Both the position numbers and the translations under genes were made by a program. From Amycolatopsis sp. CA-230715 (lineage in GTDB: Bacteria > Actinomycetota > Actinomycetes > Mycobacteriales > Pseudonocardiaceae), in the NCBI RefSeq assembly GCF_018736145.1, contig NZ_CP059997.1, positions 6,013,501 to 6,077,500 on the forward strand: a stretch of DNA of 64,000 nt, read 5' to 3'. The notes beneath the pieces were generated by a model. The model searched no databases. It saw only the letters and a program-made list of their open reading frames with translations, and was not told the origin of the DNA. Of the stretch, positions 33,729 through 42,338 are shown piece by piece. How positions within the stretch are numbered: position 1 is the first letter of the stretch; every line of letters begins with the position of its first letter.

Positions 33729-35705
33729 ATGTTCGACACGGTTTTGGTCGCGAACCGCGGCGAGATCGCGGTCAGGGTCATCCGGTCCCTGCGCGCCATG
33801 GGGATCCGCTCGGTCGCGGTGTACAGCGACGCGGACGCGGATGCCCGGCACGTCGCCGAGGCGGACACAGCCGTCCGCATCGGCCCGGCGGAGGCTGCCG
33901 AGAGCTACCTGTCCATCCCCGCGATCGTGGACGCCGCACGGGAAACCGGCGCGCGTGCGGTGCACCCCGGGTACGGGTTCCTTTCCGAGAACGTCGAGTT
34001 CGCACGAGCCTGCGCGGAAGCCGGGATCACGTTCATCGGCCCGCCGGTGGACGCGATCAACGCGATGGGCGACAAGATCAGGGCGAAGGCCACGGTGTCC
34101 GCGGCCGGGGTGCCGGTCGTTCCGGGCACTTCGGACGTCGACATCCCGGAGGGCGGGTTCGCCGCGGCCGCGGCCGCGGTCGGTTACCCGTTGCTGCTCA
34201 AGCCGTCCGCCGGTGGCGGCGGCAAGGGCATGCGGCTGGTCGAGTCGGCTGGCGAGCTGGACGCCGCCGCCGAATCGGCGCGCCGCGAGGCGAAGAACGC
34301 GTTCGGCGACGAAACGCTGCTGCTGGAACGGTTCGTCACCACGCCGCGGCACATCGAGATCCAGGTCCTCGCGGACGGCCACGGGAACGTGATCCACCTC
34401 GGTGAGCGCGAGTGCAGCCTGCAGCGCCGCCATCAGAAGATCATCGAGGAAGCGCCGTCGGTGCTGCTCGACGAACAGACGCGCGCGCGGATGGGTGCGT
34501 CGGCGGTCGAGGCGGCGCGATCGGTCGGGTATATAGGTGCCGGAACCGTCGAGTTCATCGTGTCCTCGCGGGTTCCGGACGAGTTCTTCTTCATGGAGAT
34601 GAACACGCGCTTGCAGGTGGAGCACCCGGTCACCGAGCTGGTCACGGGCCTGGACCTGGTCGAGTGGCAGGTGCGGATCGCGGCGGGCGAGCACCTCACC
34701 GTCATGCAGGACGACCTGCGCCTGAACGGGCACGCCGTCGAAGCGCGGGTGTACGCGGAGGACCCGGCGCGCGGGTTCATCCCGACCGGTGGCACGGTGC
34801 TCGCGCTGCACGAGCCCGGCGGCGTCCGGGTCGATTCATGGCTCGACGAGGGCGCGGTGATCGGTTCGCACTACGACCCGATGCTGGCGAAGGTCATCGC
34901 GTGGGGCGAGGATCGCGGAGCGGCGCTGCGCAGGCTCGACCGCGCGCTCGCCGACACGGCGGTGCTCGGGCTCGGCACGAACGTGGCGTTCCTGCGCGGG
35001 TTGCTCGCGGACGAGGAGGTGCGTGCCGGCCGACTGGACACCGAGCTCGTGGCGCGCCGGATCGATTCGCTCGTATCAGCGACGGTGCCCGAGGAGTTCT
35101 TTGTCGCCGCGGCGCTGGACCGGTTGCTCGCGTTGCAACCAACGGCACCGGTCACGGATCCGTGGGACGTGCCGAACGGATGGCGTCTCGGCGCCCGTGG
35201 CGGGGTGACGTTCCGGCTGCATTCCGGTGATGACGAATCCGTGGTGCGTATCGAAGGAGCGCCGTCGGACGCGGAGGTCGTCGTCGGCGATGGTGGCCCG
35301 ATCCGGGTTTCCGCGCGATGGCAGGACGACGAGCTGCAGGTGCACACCCCCGGCGGCCTTCGCCGTTACCGCAGGGCGCTCGCGGACGGCGGCATCCTGT
35401 GGTTGGCGCGCGACGGTCGCTCCTTCTCGTTCGCCGAACGCGACACCGTGCAGCTGGCGCACGGCGATGCCGTCGACGCGGGTCCGGTGAAGAGCCCGAT
35501 GCCGGGAAGCGTCCTCGTGGTGAAGGTCGCGCGTGGCGACGCGGTGAGCGCGGGAACGCCGCTCATGGTCGTCGAGGCGATGAAGATGGAGCACACGATC
35601 ACCGCGCCCGTCGACGGCGTGGTTTCCGAACTGCACGTCCGGGCCGGCCAACAGGTCGCGCTGGACGAACCGCTTGCCATGGTGATCCCAGAGGAGCAGA
35701 CATGA
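33729..35705 (+). CDS. mccA: Methylcrotonyl-CoA carboxylase alpha (biotin carboxylase/BCCP) subunit
   Basis: A 658-residue biotin carboxylase and carrier. The ATP-grasp biotin carboxylase domain (1-450) has the GGGGKGM loop (about 157-163) and the EMNTRLQVEHPVTE signature. A linking domain follows, then a C-terminal biotinyl domain with EAMKMEH, biotin on K619. It carboxylates its biotin with bicarbonate and ATP and passes the carboxyl to mccB. The ATG at 33729 follows the mccB stop by two bases. Confidence 0.93.
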   Translation: MFDTVLVANRGEIAVRVIRSLRAMGIRSVAVYSDADADARHVAEADTAVRIGPAEAAESYLSIPAIVDAARETGARAVHPGYGFLSENVEFARACAEAGITFIGPPVDAINAMGDKIRAKATVSAAGVPVVPGTSDVDIPEGGFAAAAAAVGYPLLLKPSAGGGGKGMRLVESAGELDAAAESARREAKNAFGDETLLLERFVTTPRHIEIQVLADGHGNVIHLGERECSLQRRHQKIIEEAPSVLLDEQTRARMGASAVEAARSVGYIGAGTVEFIVSSRVPDEFFFMEMNTRLQVEHPVTELVTGLDLVEWQVRIAAGEHLTVMQDDLRLNGHAVEARVYAEDPARGFIPTGGTVLALHEPGGVRVDSWLDEGAVIGSHYDPMLAKVIAWGEDRGAALRRLDRALADTAVLGLGTNVAFLRGLLADEEVRAGRLDTELVARRIDSLVSATVPEEFFVAAALDRLLALQPTAPVTDPWDVPNGWRLGARGGVTFRLHSGDDESVVRIEGAPSDAEVVVGDGGPIRVSARWQDDELQVHTPGGLRRYRRALADGGILWLARDGRSFSFAERDTVQLAHGDAVDAGPVKSPMPGSVLVVKVARGDAVSAGTPLMVVEAMKMEHTITAPVDGVVSELHVRAGQQVALDEPLAMVIPEEQT

Positions 35706-36856
35706 TCGACTTCCGGTTGGACGAGGAGTACGAAACACTCCGCAAGACCGTCGAGGAGTTCGCGCGGTCCGAAGTGGCACCGGTGATCGGCGGCTTCTAC
35801 GAACGCGAAGAGTTCCCGTACGAAATCGTCGCGAAGATGGGCGAGATGGGCCTGTTCGGCCTGCCGTTCCCCGAGTCGTTCGGCGGCATGGGCGGCGACT
35901 ACTTCGCGCTGTGCCTCGTGCTGGAAGAACTCGCCCGTGTCGATTCCTCGGTCGCGATCACCGTCGAGGCGGGCGTCTCGCTCGGTGCGATGCCGATCTA
36001 CCGGTTCGGCACCGCCGAGCAGAAGGAGCGCTGGCTTCCCGCGCTGTGCACGGGCGAGGCGCTCGGTGCGTTCGGCTTGACCGAGCCCGGTGGCGGTTCC
36101 GACGCGGGCGCGACCCGCACTCGCGCGGCGCTCGACGGGGACGAGTGGGTGATCAACGGCAGCAAGTCGTTCATCACGAACTCGGGCACGGACATCACGA
36201 AGCTGGTCACGGTCACCGCGGTCACCGATGTGAAGGAGAACGGCCGCAAGGAGATCTCCGCGATCATCGTGCCGTCCGGGACACCCGGTTTCGCCGTGGC
36301 GCCGAAGTACTCGAAGGTCGGCTGGAACTGTTCGGACACGCACGAGCTTTCGTTCGACGACGTCCGCGTCCCCGCCGAGAACCTGGTCGGCGAGCGCGGC
36401 AGGGGGTACGCGCAGTTCCTGTCGATCCTGGACGAGGGCAGGGTGGCGATCGCCGCGGTGGGTGTCGGGCTCGCGCAGGGGTGCGTGGACGAGTGCCTGC
36501 GCTACGTCGGCGAGCGCGAGGCGTTCGGCCACAAGATCGGCGCCTACCAGGCGATCCAGTTCAAGATCGCGGACATGGAGATCAGGGCGCATACCGCGCG
36601 GCTGGCCTACTACGCGGCCGCGTCGAAGATGTTGCGCGGTGAGCCGTTCAAGCACGAGGCCGCGATCGCGAAGCTGGTTTCGTCGAACGCCGCGATGGAC
36701 AACGCGCGCGACGCGACCCAGATCTTCGGCGGGTACGGCTTCATGAACGAGTTCCCGGTCGGCCGGTTCTACCGCGACGCGAAGATCCTCGAGATCGGGG
36801 AGGGCACGAGCGAGGTCCAGCGCATGCTGATCTCCCGGCACCTGGGCTTGAAGTGA
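35702..36856 (+). CDS. Acyl-CoA dehydrogenase (isovaleryl-CoA type)
   Basis: A 384-residue FAD enzyme of the acyl-CoA dehydrogenase fold. It has the FAD/substrate motif GAFGLTEPGGGSDAG, and the GEGTSEVQRMLI end carries the usual catalytic-Glu region. Its ATG overlaps the mccA stop (ATGA). With MCC next door it most likely oxidises isovaleryl-CoA or a related short branched acyl-CoA, the step before methylcrotonyl-CoA carboxylase, like FadE19 beside AccA1/AccD1 in mycobacteria. The enoyl-CoA hydratase and lyase of the pathway are not in the window. Confidence 0.9.
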   Translation: MIDFRLDEEYETLRKTVEEFARSEVAPVIGGFYEREEFPYEIVAKMGEMGLFGLPFPESFGGMGGDYFALCLVLEELARVDSSVAITVEAGVSLGAMPIYRFGTAEQKERWLPALCTGEALGAFGLTEPGGGSDAGATRTRAALDGDEWVINGSKSFITNSGTDITKLVTVTAVTDVKENGRKEISAIIVPSGTPGFAVAPKYSKVGWNCSDTHELSFDDVRVPAENLVGERGRGYAQFLSILDEGRVAIAAVGVGLAQGCVDECLRYVGEREAFGHKIGAYQAIQFKIADMEIRAHTARLAYYAAASKMLRGEPFKHEAAIAKLVSSNAAMDNARDATQIFGGYGFMNEFPVGRFYRDAKILEIGEGTSEVQRMLISRHLGLK

Positions 36857-36877
36857 TCGGGCTCGGCGTGAACTGAC

Positions 36878-36906
36878 TTGCCGGGAGCCGGTGTGCTAGA
36901 GATAAC
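36878..36906 (+). promoter_or_regulatory. Possible promoter of map
   Basis: TTGCCG (36878-36883), a 17-base spacer and GATAAC (36901-36906), 30 bases before the GTG start. Similarity to the vegetative consensus is moderate. Confidence 0.35.
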
Positions 36907-36935
36907 GGTATAGGTATCCCGGTAGGAGTGACGGC

Positions 36936-37706
36936 GTGATCGAGACCAAGACCGGCGGCGAACTGGACGCGATGCGCGCGGCGGGGCGCGTCGTCGCACG
37001 CGCGCTGGAGACAGTGCGTGGCGCGGCCGCCATCGGGGTGAGCCTGCGAGAACTGGACGAGGTCGCGGCGGGTGTGATCGCCGAGGAGGGCGCGAAGTCG
37101 TCGTTCCTCGGCTACCACCCGGCCTGGGCACCGTCGCCGTACCCGGGTGTGCTGTGCACGAGCGTGAACGACGCGGTGGTGCACGGCATCCCCACCGGGT
37201 ACCGGCTTCGCGACGGCGACCTGGTGAGCGTCGACTTCGGCGCCTCGATCGACGGCTGGCACGGCGACGCGGCGATCAGTTTCGTCGTGGGCACCGCGGA
37301 TCCGGCCGACCTGCGCCTCATCGGCACCACCGCCGAAGCGCTCGCCGCCGGGATCGCGCAGATGCGCGAGGGCAACCGGCTCGGAGACATCGGGGCCGCG
37401 GTGAGCGTGATCGGAAGGCGCGCCGGGTACGGCCTGCTCGCCGAGCACGGCGGCCACGGCATCGGCAAGGCGATGCACGAAGCGCCGCACGTGCCGAACG
37501 AGGCGCGCCCCGGTACCGGGGCGCCGCTGCGCGCGGGCATGGTGCTGGCGATCGAGCCGATGTTCCACGCGGGCGGTCGCGACGGCTACCGGCGCGACGA
37601 CGACGGCTGGACGCTGCACACGGCGAACGGCAGCAGGGCCGCGCACGTCGAGCACACCGTGGCGATCACGCCGGACGGCCCCGAGATCTTCACCGTCCTG
37701 CCCTGA
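36936..37706 (+). CDS. map: Type I methionine aminopeptidase
   Basis: Removes the initiator Met from new proteins in the cytoplasm. The 256-residue pita-bread fold has ligands Asp (SVDFGA), Asp (GDAA), His (GGHGIGKAMHE), Glu (AIEPMF) and Glu (VEHTVAI). Starts with GTG at 36936 behind TAGGAG. No N-terminal zinc-finger extension, so it is the short bacterial form. The genome may have other copies, and this one sits apart from ribosomal genes. Confidence 0.93.
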   Translation: MIETKTGGELDAMRAAGRVVARALETVRGAAAIGVSLRELDEVAAGVIAEEGAKSSFLGYHPAWAPSPYPGVLCTSVNDAVVHGIPTGYRLRDGDLVSVDFGASIDGWHGDAAISFVVGTADPADLRLIGTTAEALAAGIAQMREGNRLGDIGAAVSVIGRRAGYGLLAEHGGHGIGKAMHEAPHVPNEARPGTGAPLRAGMVLAIEPMFHAGGRDGYRRDDDGWTLHTANGSRAAHVEHTVAITPDGPEIFTVLP

Positions 37707-37810
37707 CGTTTTCCGAGGCGGGCTGGTGCTCGGAGACCCGTCGGGGCACGATTCACCTGACCGCTGGGTCGACATCCTTTCCGGTGGGGAGCACCATGAT
37801 GGGCAACCAG

Positions 37811-37825
37811 TTGGCGTTACGCCAA
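37811..37825. promoter_or_regulatory. 15-base palindrome before the SDR gene
   Basis: TTGGCGTTACGCCAA (6-3-6 dyad) directly upstream of the ribosome site GGGAGGG (37830-37836). A likely operator; the regulator is not adjacent. Confidence 0.5.
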
Positions 37826-37845
37826 TAGTGGGAGGGATGCCCGTC

Positions 37846-38706
37846 ATGGCACGCACGGAACGCCTGCTCAGCGGCAAGGTCATCGTCATCACCGGCGGCG
37901 CGCGAGGGATCGGCGCCACGACCGCCGCGGCGCTCGCCTGGCTCGGTGCGAAAGTCGCCATCGGGGACCTCGACCAAGCGCTCGCCGAGAAGACCGCGGG
38001 CGAACTGGGCGGCGAAGCCCTCGCACTGCCGCTCGACGTCACCGACACCGCCGGGTTCACGGCGTTCCTCGACGAGGTCGAGCGCCGTCTCGGTCCCATC
38101 GACGTGCTGATCAACAACGCCGGCATCATGCCGCTGTCCCGGCTCGAGGACGAGGACGACGCGTCGACGCGGCGTCAGCTCGAGATCAACCTGCACGCCG
38201 TGGTCCACGGGACGCGCGAGGCGGTCCGCCGGATGCGTCCGCGCGGGCGCGGGCACATCGTCAACGTTGCCTCCATGGCCGGTAAAGCGGGTTTTCCCGG
38301 CGGCGCTACCTATTGCGCCACGAAGCACGGCGTGGTCGGCCTGTCCGAAGCGGTGCACCTCGAACTGCACGGCAGCGGCGTCGACGTGTCGTGCGTGATG
38401 CCCGCGATCGTGCGGACCGAGCTGGCCAGCGGTCTCGGCGAGACGAAGATGATCAAGTCGGTTCGTCCGGAGGACGTCGCCGACGCCATCGTCGCCGTGC
38501 TGAAGCGGCCTCGGTTCGACGTGTACGTGCCGCGGTCGCTGGACGCGACGGGCCGGATCACGAGGCTGCTGCCGCGGCGGTTCGGGGAGTGGCTGATCAG
38601 GACGCTCGGCGCGGACACGGTGCTCGCGTCCGCGGCGCATTCCAGCGCTCGCGCGGAGTACGAAGCGAGGGCGGCCGGAAGCGCTCCCGGTGCCGAAGGG
38701 GACTAG
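37846..38706 (+). CDS. Short-chain dehydrogenase/reductase
   Basis: A 286-residue classical SDR with cofactor loop TGGARGIGAT, NNAG motif, catalytic Ser in NVASMAGKAGFPGG and YCATK as Tyr-x-x-x-Lys. The C-terminal extension (RITRLLPRRFGEWLIRTLG) is basic and amphipathic, which occurs in SDRs associated with membranes. The start ATG 37846 is placed 9 bases after GGGAGGG. An ATG at 37837 would lack a proper ribosome site. Substrate unknown. Confidence 0.86.
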   Translation: MARTERLLSGKVIVITGGARGIGATTAAALAWLGAKVAIGDLDQALAEKTAGELGGEALALPLDVTDTAGFTAFLDEVERRLGPIDVLINNAGIMPLSRLEDEDDASTRRQLEINLHAVVHGTREAVRRMRPRGRGHIVNVASMAGKAGFPGGATYCATKHGVVGLSEAVHLELHGSGVDVSCVMPAIVRTELASGLGETKMIKSVRPEDVADAIVAVLKRPRFDVYVPRSLDATGRITRLLPRRFGEWLIRTLGADTVLASAAHSSARAEYEARAAGSAPGAEGD

Positions 38707-38731
38707 GTCCTCCTGCACCGTGGCGAAGGTC

Positions 38732-38775
38732 ATTCTCGCTCAGTGAGAGCCGAAAAGGCTTCACTGAGCGAGAAT
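38732..38775. terminator. Long hairpin after the SDR gene
   Basis: Exact 15-base arms ATTCTCGCTCAGTGA (38732-38746) and complement (38761-38775), continued by AGCC/GGCT around a GAAAA loop. It lies 26 bases after the SDR stop and is probably a terminator. The remaining gap to 38959 shows nothing else but the next ribosome site. Confidence 0.7.
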
Positions 38776-38959
38776 CCGGGCCGGGCCGTCGAGCTGAACA
38801 GCGTTCATCCGGCGCTTTCCCCGCCGGGAAGCCGGTTTCCGCCGTCGAGTTCGGACACTCCGAAGTGGACCGCTTGCCGGGTGCTTGCCGGAGTGGCCTG
38901 TTGAGTCGGCGCCCCGCGTCGGGAGAAGATGCGCGGAACGACTTTCGCAGGAGGAACGC

Positions 38960-40024
38960 ATGGCAACACCCCCGGCTCGGCTTGCGGCCGCGGCGTCGAA
39001 CGTGGTCGGCAAGGTCCTGCACGGCGGTGTCGCCGATCTTCGCCCGGTGCCGAGGGTGCTCGTGGACCAGGGGCCGAACCGGTCGCTGTACCGGCTCACC
39101 ACCGGCAACGGGAAGCCCGCCCCGCAAGGGCCGCCGGTGCTGCTCGTGCCGCCGCTCGCGGCGCCCGCGCTGTGCTTCGACCTCCGCCGCGGCTGCAGCC
39201 TCGCCGAACACCTCGTGGACGGCGACACCCGCACGTACCTCGTCGACTACGGCAACGTCGCCTTCTCCGACCGCAAACTCGGCGTCGAGCACTGGATCGA
39301 CGAAGTGCTGCCGCGCGCGATCCGGAAGGTCAGCGAAGACTCCGGCGGCCAGGGCGTGCACGTCGTCGCCTGGTGCCTCGGCGGCATCTTCTCGCTGCTC
39401 ACCGCCGCCGACCAGCCGGATCTGCCGATCGACTCGATCGCCACCATCGCCGCGCCGTTCGACTTCACCGCGATCCCGCTCATCGCCCCGTTCCGGCCAC
39501 TGGTGGACCTTACCGGCGGGCACCTGCTGACGCCGGTCTACCGGGTGCTCGGCGGCGCGCCGTCGGCGATCGTGAGCAGGGTGTTCCGGGCGACCGGGCT
39601 GAACAAGGAGATCACCAAGCCGATCGCGATACTGAAGAACCTGGACGACCGCGACTTCCTCGCCCAGATCGAAGCGGTCAACCACTTCATGGACAACATG
39701 ATCGCCTACCCCGGCCGCACCTTCGGCCAGCTCTACCACCGGTTCTTCCGGTCGAACGACCTCGCCGAGGGCACCGTCGACCTCAACGGCCGCATCATCT
39801 CGCTCACCGGCGTCAAGGTGCCGACGCTGGTGATCGCGGGGCAGAACGACACGATCGCGCCGCGCGCCGCCGTCGAGCGGGTGGTGGAGCTGCTCGAAAA
39901 CGCGCCGTCGGTCGACTTCCGCACCGCGCCGGGCGGTCACCTCGGCGTGCTGACCGGCCGCAAGGCGAGAGGCACGACCTGGCGCTACCTCGACGAGTTC
40001 CTGGCGGCGCAGGTCACCGCCTGA
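38960..40024 (+). CDS. PhaC-like alpha/beta hydrolase (polyhydroxyalkanoate synthase family)
   Basis: A 354-residue alpha/beta hydrolase of the poly(3-hydroxyalkanoate) synthase type. The nucleophile elbow AWCLGGIF has Cys139 instead of Ser, the hallmark of PHA synthases. The other triad members are Asp297 (GQNDTIAP) and His327 (GGHLGV). The size matches class III synthase PhaC, but no PhaE partner or phasin is nearby. It may join hydroxyacyl-CoA units or act as a related acyltransferase. AGGAGGA precedes the ATG. The 3' end overlaps the MFS gene by 11 bases. Confidence 0.85.
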   Translation: MATPPARLAAAASNVVGKVLHGGVADLRPVPRVLVDQGPNRSLYRLTTGNGKPAPQGPPVLLVPPLAAPALCFDLRRGCSLAEHLVDGDTRTYLVDYGNVAFSDRKLGVEHWIDEVLPRAIRKVSEDSGGQGVHVVAWCLGGIFSLLTAADQPDLPIDSIATIAAPFDFTAIPLIAPFRPLVDLTGGHLLTPVYRVLGGAPSAIVSRVFRATGLNKEITKPIAILKNLDDRDFLAQIEAVNHFMDNMIAYPGRTFGQLYHRFFRSNDLAEGTVDLNGRIISLTGVKVPTLVIAGQNDTIAPRAAVERVVELLENAPSVDFRTAPGGHLGVLTGRKARGTTWRYLDEFLAAQVTA

Positions 40025-41240
40025 GCCCGGCATTCCTGAGCTGGGCACCGCGGAACTGGCGCCACGACAGGAACGTGGTCGCGGCCAGGATCACGCCGCT
40101 CGTGACGAAGATGGTGCGGACGCCGAAGGCCGCGCCCGCGGTCCCCGCGAAAGCCATGGACAGCACGGAAACCAGGCCGGGCACGATCGACATCAGCCCG
40201 ATGAACCGGCCCATCAACGCGTTGTCGACCGAGGTCTGCGTGAGCGCGCCGATCCCGGTCTGCACAGCGACCGTCAGCAGCCCGAACACGAAGTAGACCG
40301 CGAGCAGTTCGACCACCGTCGTCGCGACGGCGATCGTCGCGAGCAGGACCGCGAGCACGGCCATGCCGGTGAGGATCAGGGCCCGGGGTTTGCCCCGTTT
40401 CGCGAGGACCGCGAGCACCGCGCCGCCGAGGATCGTGCCCACCGTGTCACCAGCCTGGACGGGGCCGATCCAGCTGGTGGAGATGTGCAGGGTGTCGACG
40501 ACGTACGGAGTCAGCAGCACTGCCATCGGGCTCAGTGCGAACGTCAGCGCGCTGAACACGAGCAGCAGTGCCCGAAGGGTCGGCGAGGTGCGGACGGCGC
40601 GCAGGCCTTCGGCGATCGCGGCGAAGGTCGACGGGTGTTCGGCGTCCGGTTCGGGCTCGGTCCGCCGGATCGTCAGGATCAGCGCGGCGGAGCAGGCGAA
40701 CGTCGCGGCGTCGATCGCGAACGACAGCCAGTAGGTGTGCCAGACGCCGACGAGGACACCGGCGAGCGTGGTGCCGGCCAGCTCACCGACGACGGTGGTC
40801 GTCTGGATCAGCGAATTCGCGCGGACCTGGTCGTCCGCGGGCACGATCACCTGCATCAGCGCGGCGCGCGCGGGATTGAAGAACGTGCCGACCGCGGCCT
40901 GCAGGAACGCGATCAGGTAGATCGTGACCAGCGCCGGTCCCGCGAACGCGAGCGCGGCGAGCAGGATCGCCCTCGCGAGATCGCTCGCGATCATCACCCG
41001 CCTCCGGTCCCATCTGTCCACAAAGGATCCGGAGAGCAGGCCGATCACGATCGCGGGCACGGCGAGCGCGATGGTGAGGCCGCCGACCGCGGCGACCGAA
41101 TGGGTTCGTTCGGTGATCAGCAGGACGAGGGTCAGCGTGGTCAGCGCGTCGCCGAGGGTGGAAACGGACTGCGCTGTCCACAGCGCGAGGAAGCGGGGGT
41201 TCCGGCCGATCGCCGGAATCCGGGCAGCGAGGGACGCCAC
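40014..41240 (-). CDS. MFS transporter (multidrug efflux-like)
   Basis: A 408-residue major-facilitator protein with 12 spans. The loop between helices 2 and 3 carries GSFVDRWDRRRVMIASD, the MFS signature A region. It resembles the enterobactin/macrolide exporter group of 12-TM pumps. It lies downstream of a TetR gene on the same strand (gap 95), so it is probably co-regulated. Convergent with the PhaC-like gene, whose end it overlaps. Confidence 0.88.
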   Translation of the reverse strand: MASLAARIPAIGRNPRFLALWTAQSVSTLGDALTTLTLVLLITERTHSVAAVGGLTIALAVPAIVIGLLSGSFVDRWDRRRVMIASDLARAILLAALAFAGPALVTIYLIAFLQAAVGTFFNPARAALMQVIVPADDQVRANSLIQTTTVVGELAGTTLAGVLVGVWHTYWLSFAIDAATFACSAALILTIRRTEPEPDAEHPSTFAAIAEGLRAVRTSPTLRALLLVFSALTFALSPMAVLLTPYVVDTLHISTSWIGPVQAGDTVGTILGGAVLAVLAKRGKPRALILTGMAVLAVLLATIAVATTVVELLAVYFVFGLLTVAVQTGIGALTQTSVDNALMGRFIGLMSIVPGLVSVLSMAFAGTAGAAFGVRTIFVTSGVILAATTFLSWRQFRGAQLRNAGLRR

Positions 41241-41335
41241 GGCTTTTCCTCCGTGTGAAATGGGCTGAACGTGCAGCAGGAATGTTTTCGAGAAACTGCG
41301 CGATCTTCAAAAGAATTCGCTGTTTCGGGAGACCG

Positions 41336-41962
41336 CTATTTCGTGATGCCGTGCAGCACGAGATCCGCCAGCGCTTCGGTGGTCACGCTCGCCGGGCCGG
41401 TGTGCCATCCGCCGCCGCGGCCGAGCGCCAGGACGATCGCGAGTACCAGGGTGGCCGCGTCGGCGGCAGGGATCCTCGGCCGGTCCTGCGCCAGCGCGGC
41501 CGTCACCGCGTCGTGCATGCGCTGGTACGACGACGTGCGGCTCTCCGACCACCGGGCCCGCTCCTCCTCGGAGAGCGATTCGGCGGTCCGCGGTTGCACG
41601 GGCCCCGCCACCGTGACGGCGTTGACCACCGCGCCCGTTCGCTCCCCGTGCGCGCGGAGCGCCTCGATCACCGCGAGGACGCGCTCGCGCAGCGGGGCGG
41701 ACGGCTCGATCGCGTTGAGTTCGCCGACGAGGTGCTGGGGGTCGGTCGCCTCCGCGAGGCAGGCCGCGAGTACTTCGTTCTTGTCGGCGAACGCGCGGAA
41801 GATCGTCGGCTCGCTGATTCCGGCGGCGCGGGCGATCTGCAGCGTCGTGACCGACGGGCCCAGTTCGACGAGCAGGGGGATCGCGGCCCGCACGATCATC
41901 GCCCGGCGTTCTTCGATGCTCTTCCGCGGTGCGCGCCGGCGCGGCTCGGGGTCATCGCTCAT
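41336..41962 (-). CDS. TetR-family repressor
   Basis: A 208-residue TetR regulator. The HTH at about 18-60 (VTTLQIARAAGISEPTIFRAFADKNE) is followed by a helical effector domain. The start ATG 41962 is chosen because the frame upstream crosses a perfect 20-base palindrome and becomes antisense to the monooxygenase. It is adjacent to an MFS pump and divergent from an FAD monooxygenase. Both are common targets, suggesting control of a small detoxification or drug-response set. Confidence 0.88.
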   Translation of the reverse strand: MSDDPEPRRRAPRKSIEERRAMIVRAAIPLLVELGPSVTTLQIARAAGISEPTIFRAFADKNEVLAACLAEATDPQHLVGELNAIEPSAPLRERVLAVIEALRAHGERTGAVVNAVTVAGPVQPRTAESLSEEERARWSESRTSSYQRMHDAVTAALAQDRPRIPAADAATLVLAIVLALGRGGGWHTGPASVTTEALADLVLHGITK

Positions 41963-41975
41963 GTCACCGACACTA

Positions 41976-41995
41976 CGTAGTGAGTACTCACTACG
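41976..41995. promoter_or_regulatory. TetR operator, perfect 20-base palindrome
   Basis: CGTAGTGAGTACTCACTACG lies 14 bases upstream of the TetR start, toward the divergent monooxygenase. Within the 376-base gap (41963-42338) no second copy was found. An A/T-rich stretch near 42170-42205 may hold the monooxygenase promoter. Confidence 0.75.
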
Positions 41996-42338
41996 CAAAT
42001 TCGAGAGCGCGCCGGGAGCTGCTTGGCCGCGGGCTCGGGTGGTCCGCGACGTGGATGAGCGCGGATGCGGGGCGCTGTTCGTCGCGGTCGAACTCCTTGC
42101 GCGCCAAGGGTTTCCGGCCGGAAAACGGATCGGTGATCGCGGATTGCTCGGGACCGCGAGAGAAGGACGAGAAAACAACTTTTTCCCGCCACACTCAACA
42201 TATAGCGCACCAGGGGGCTTGCGGCAAGGCCCGTGTGGTGCCGCAGAATCTACGGCCGAAGCCGGTGGCCGCGGAAATCCGGAGTCGCGAAACGCGCCGC
42301 GGCCGGCTGAAAAGCACACCTTGCTGAACGGGGAATTC

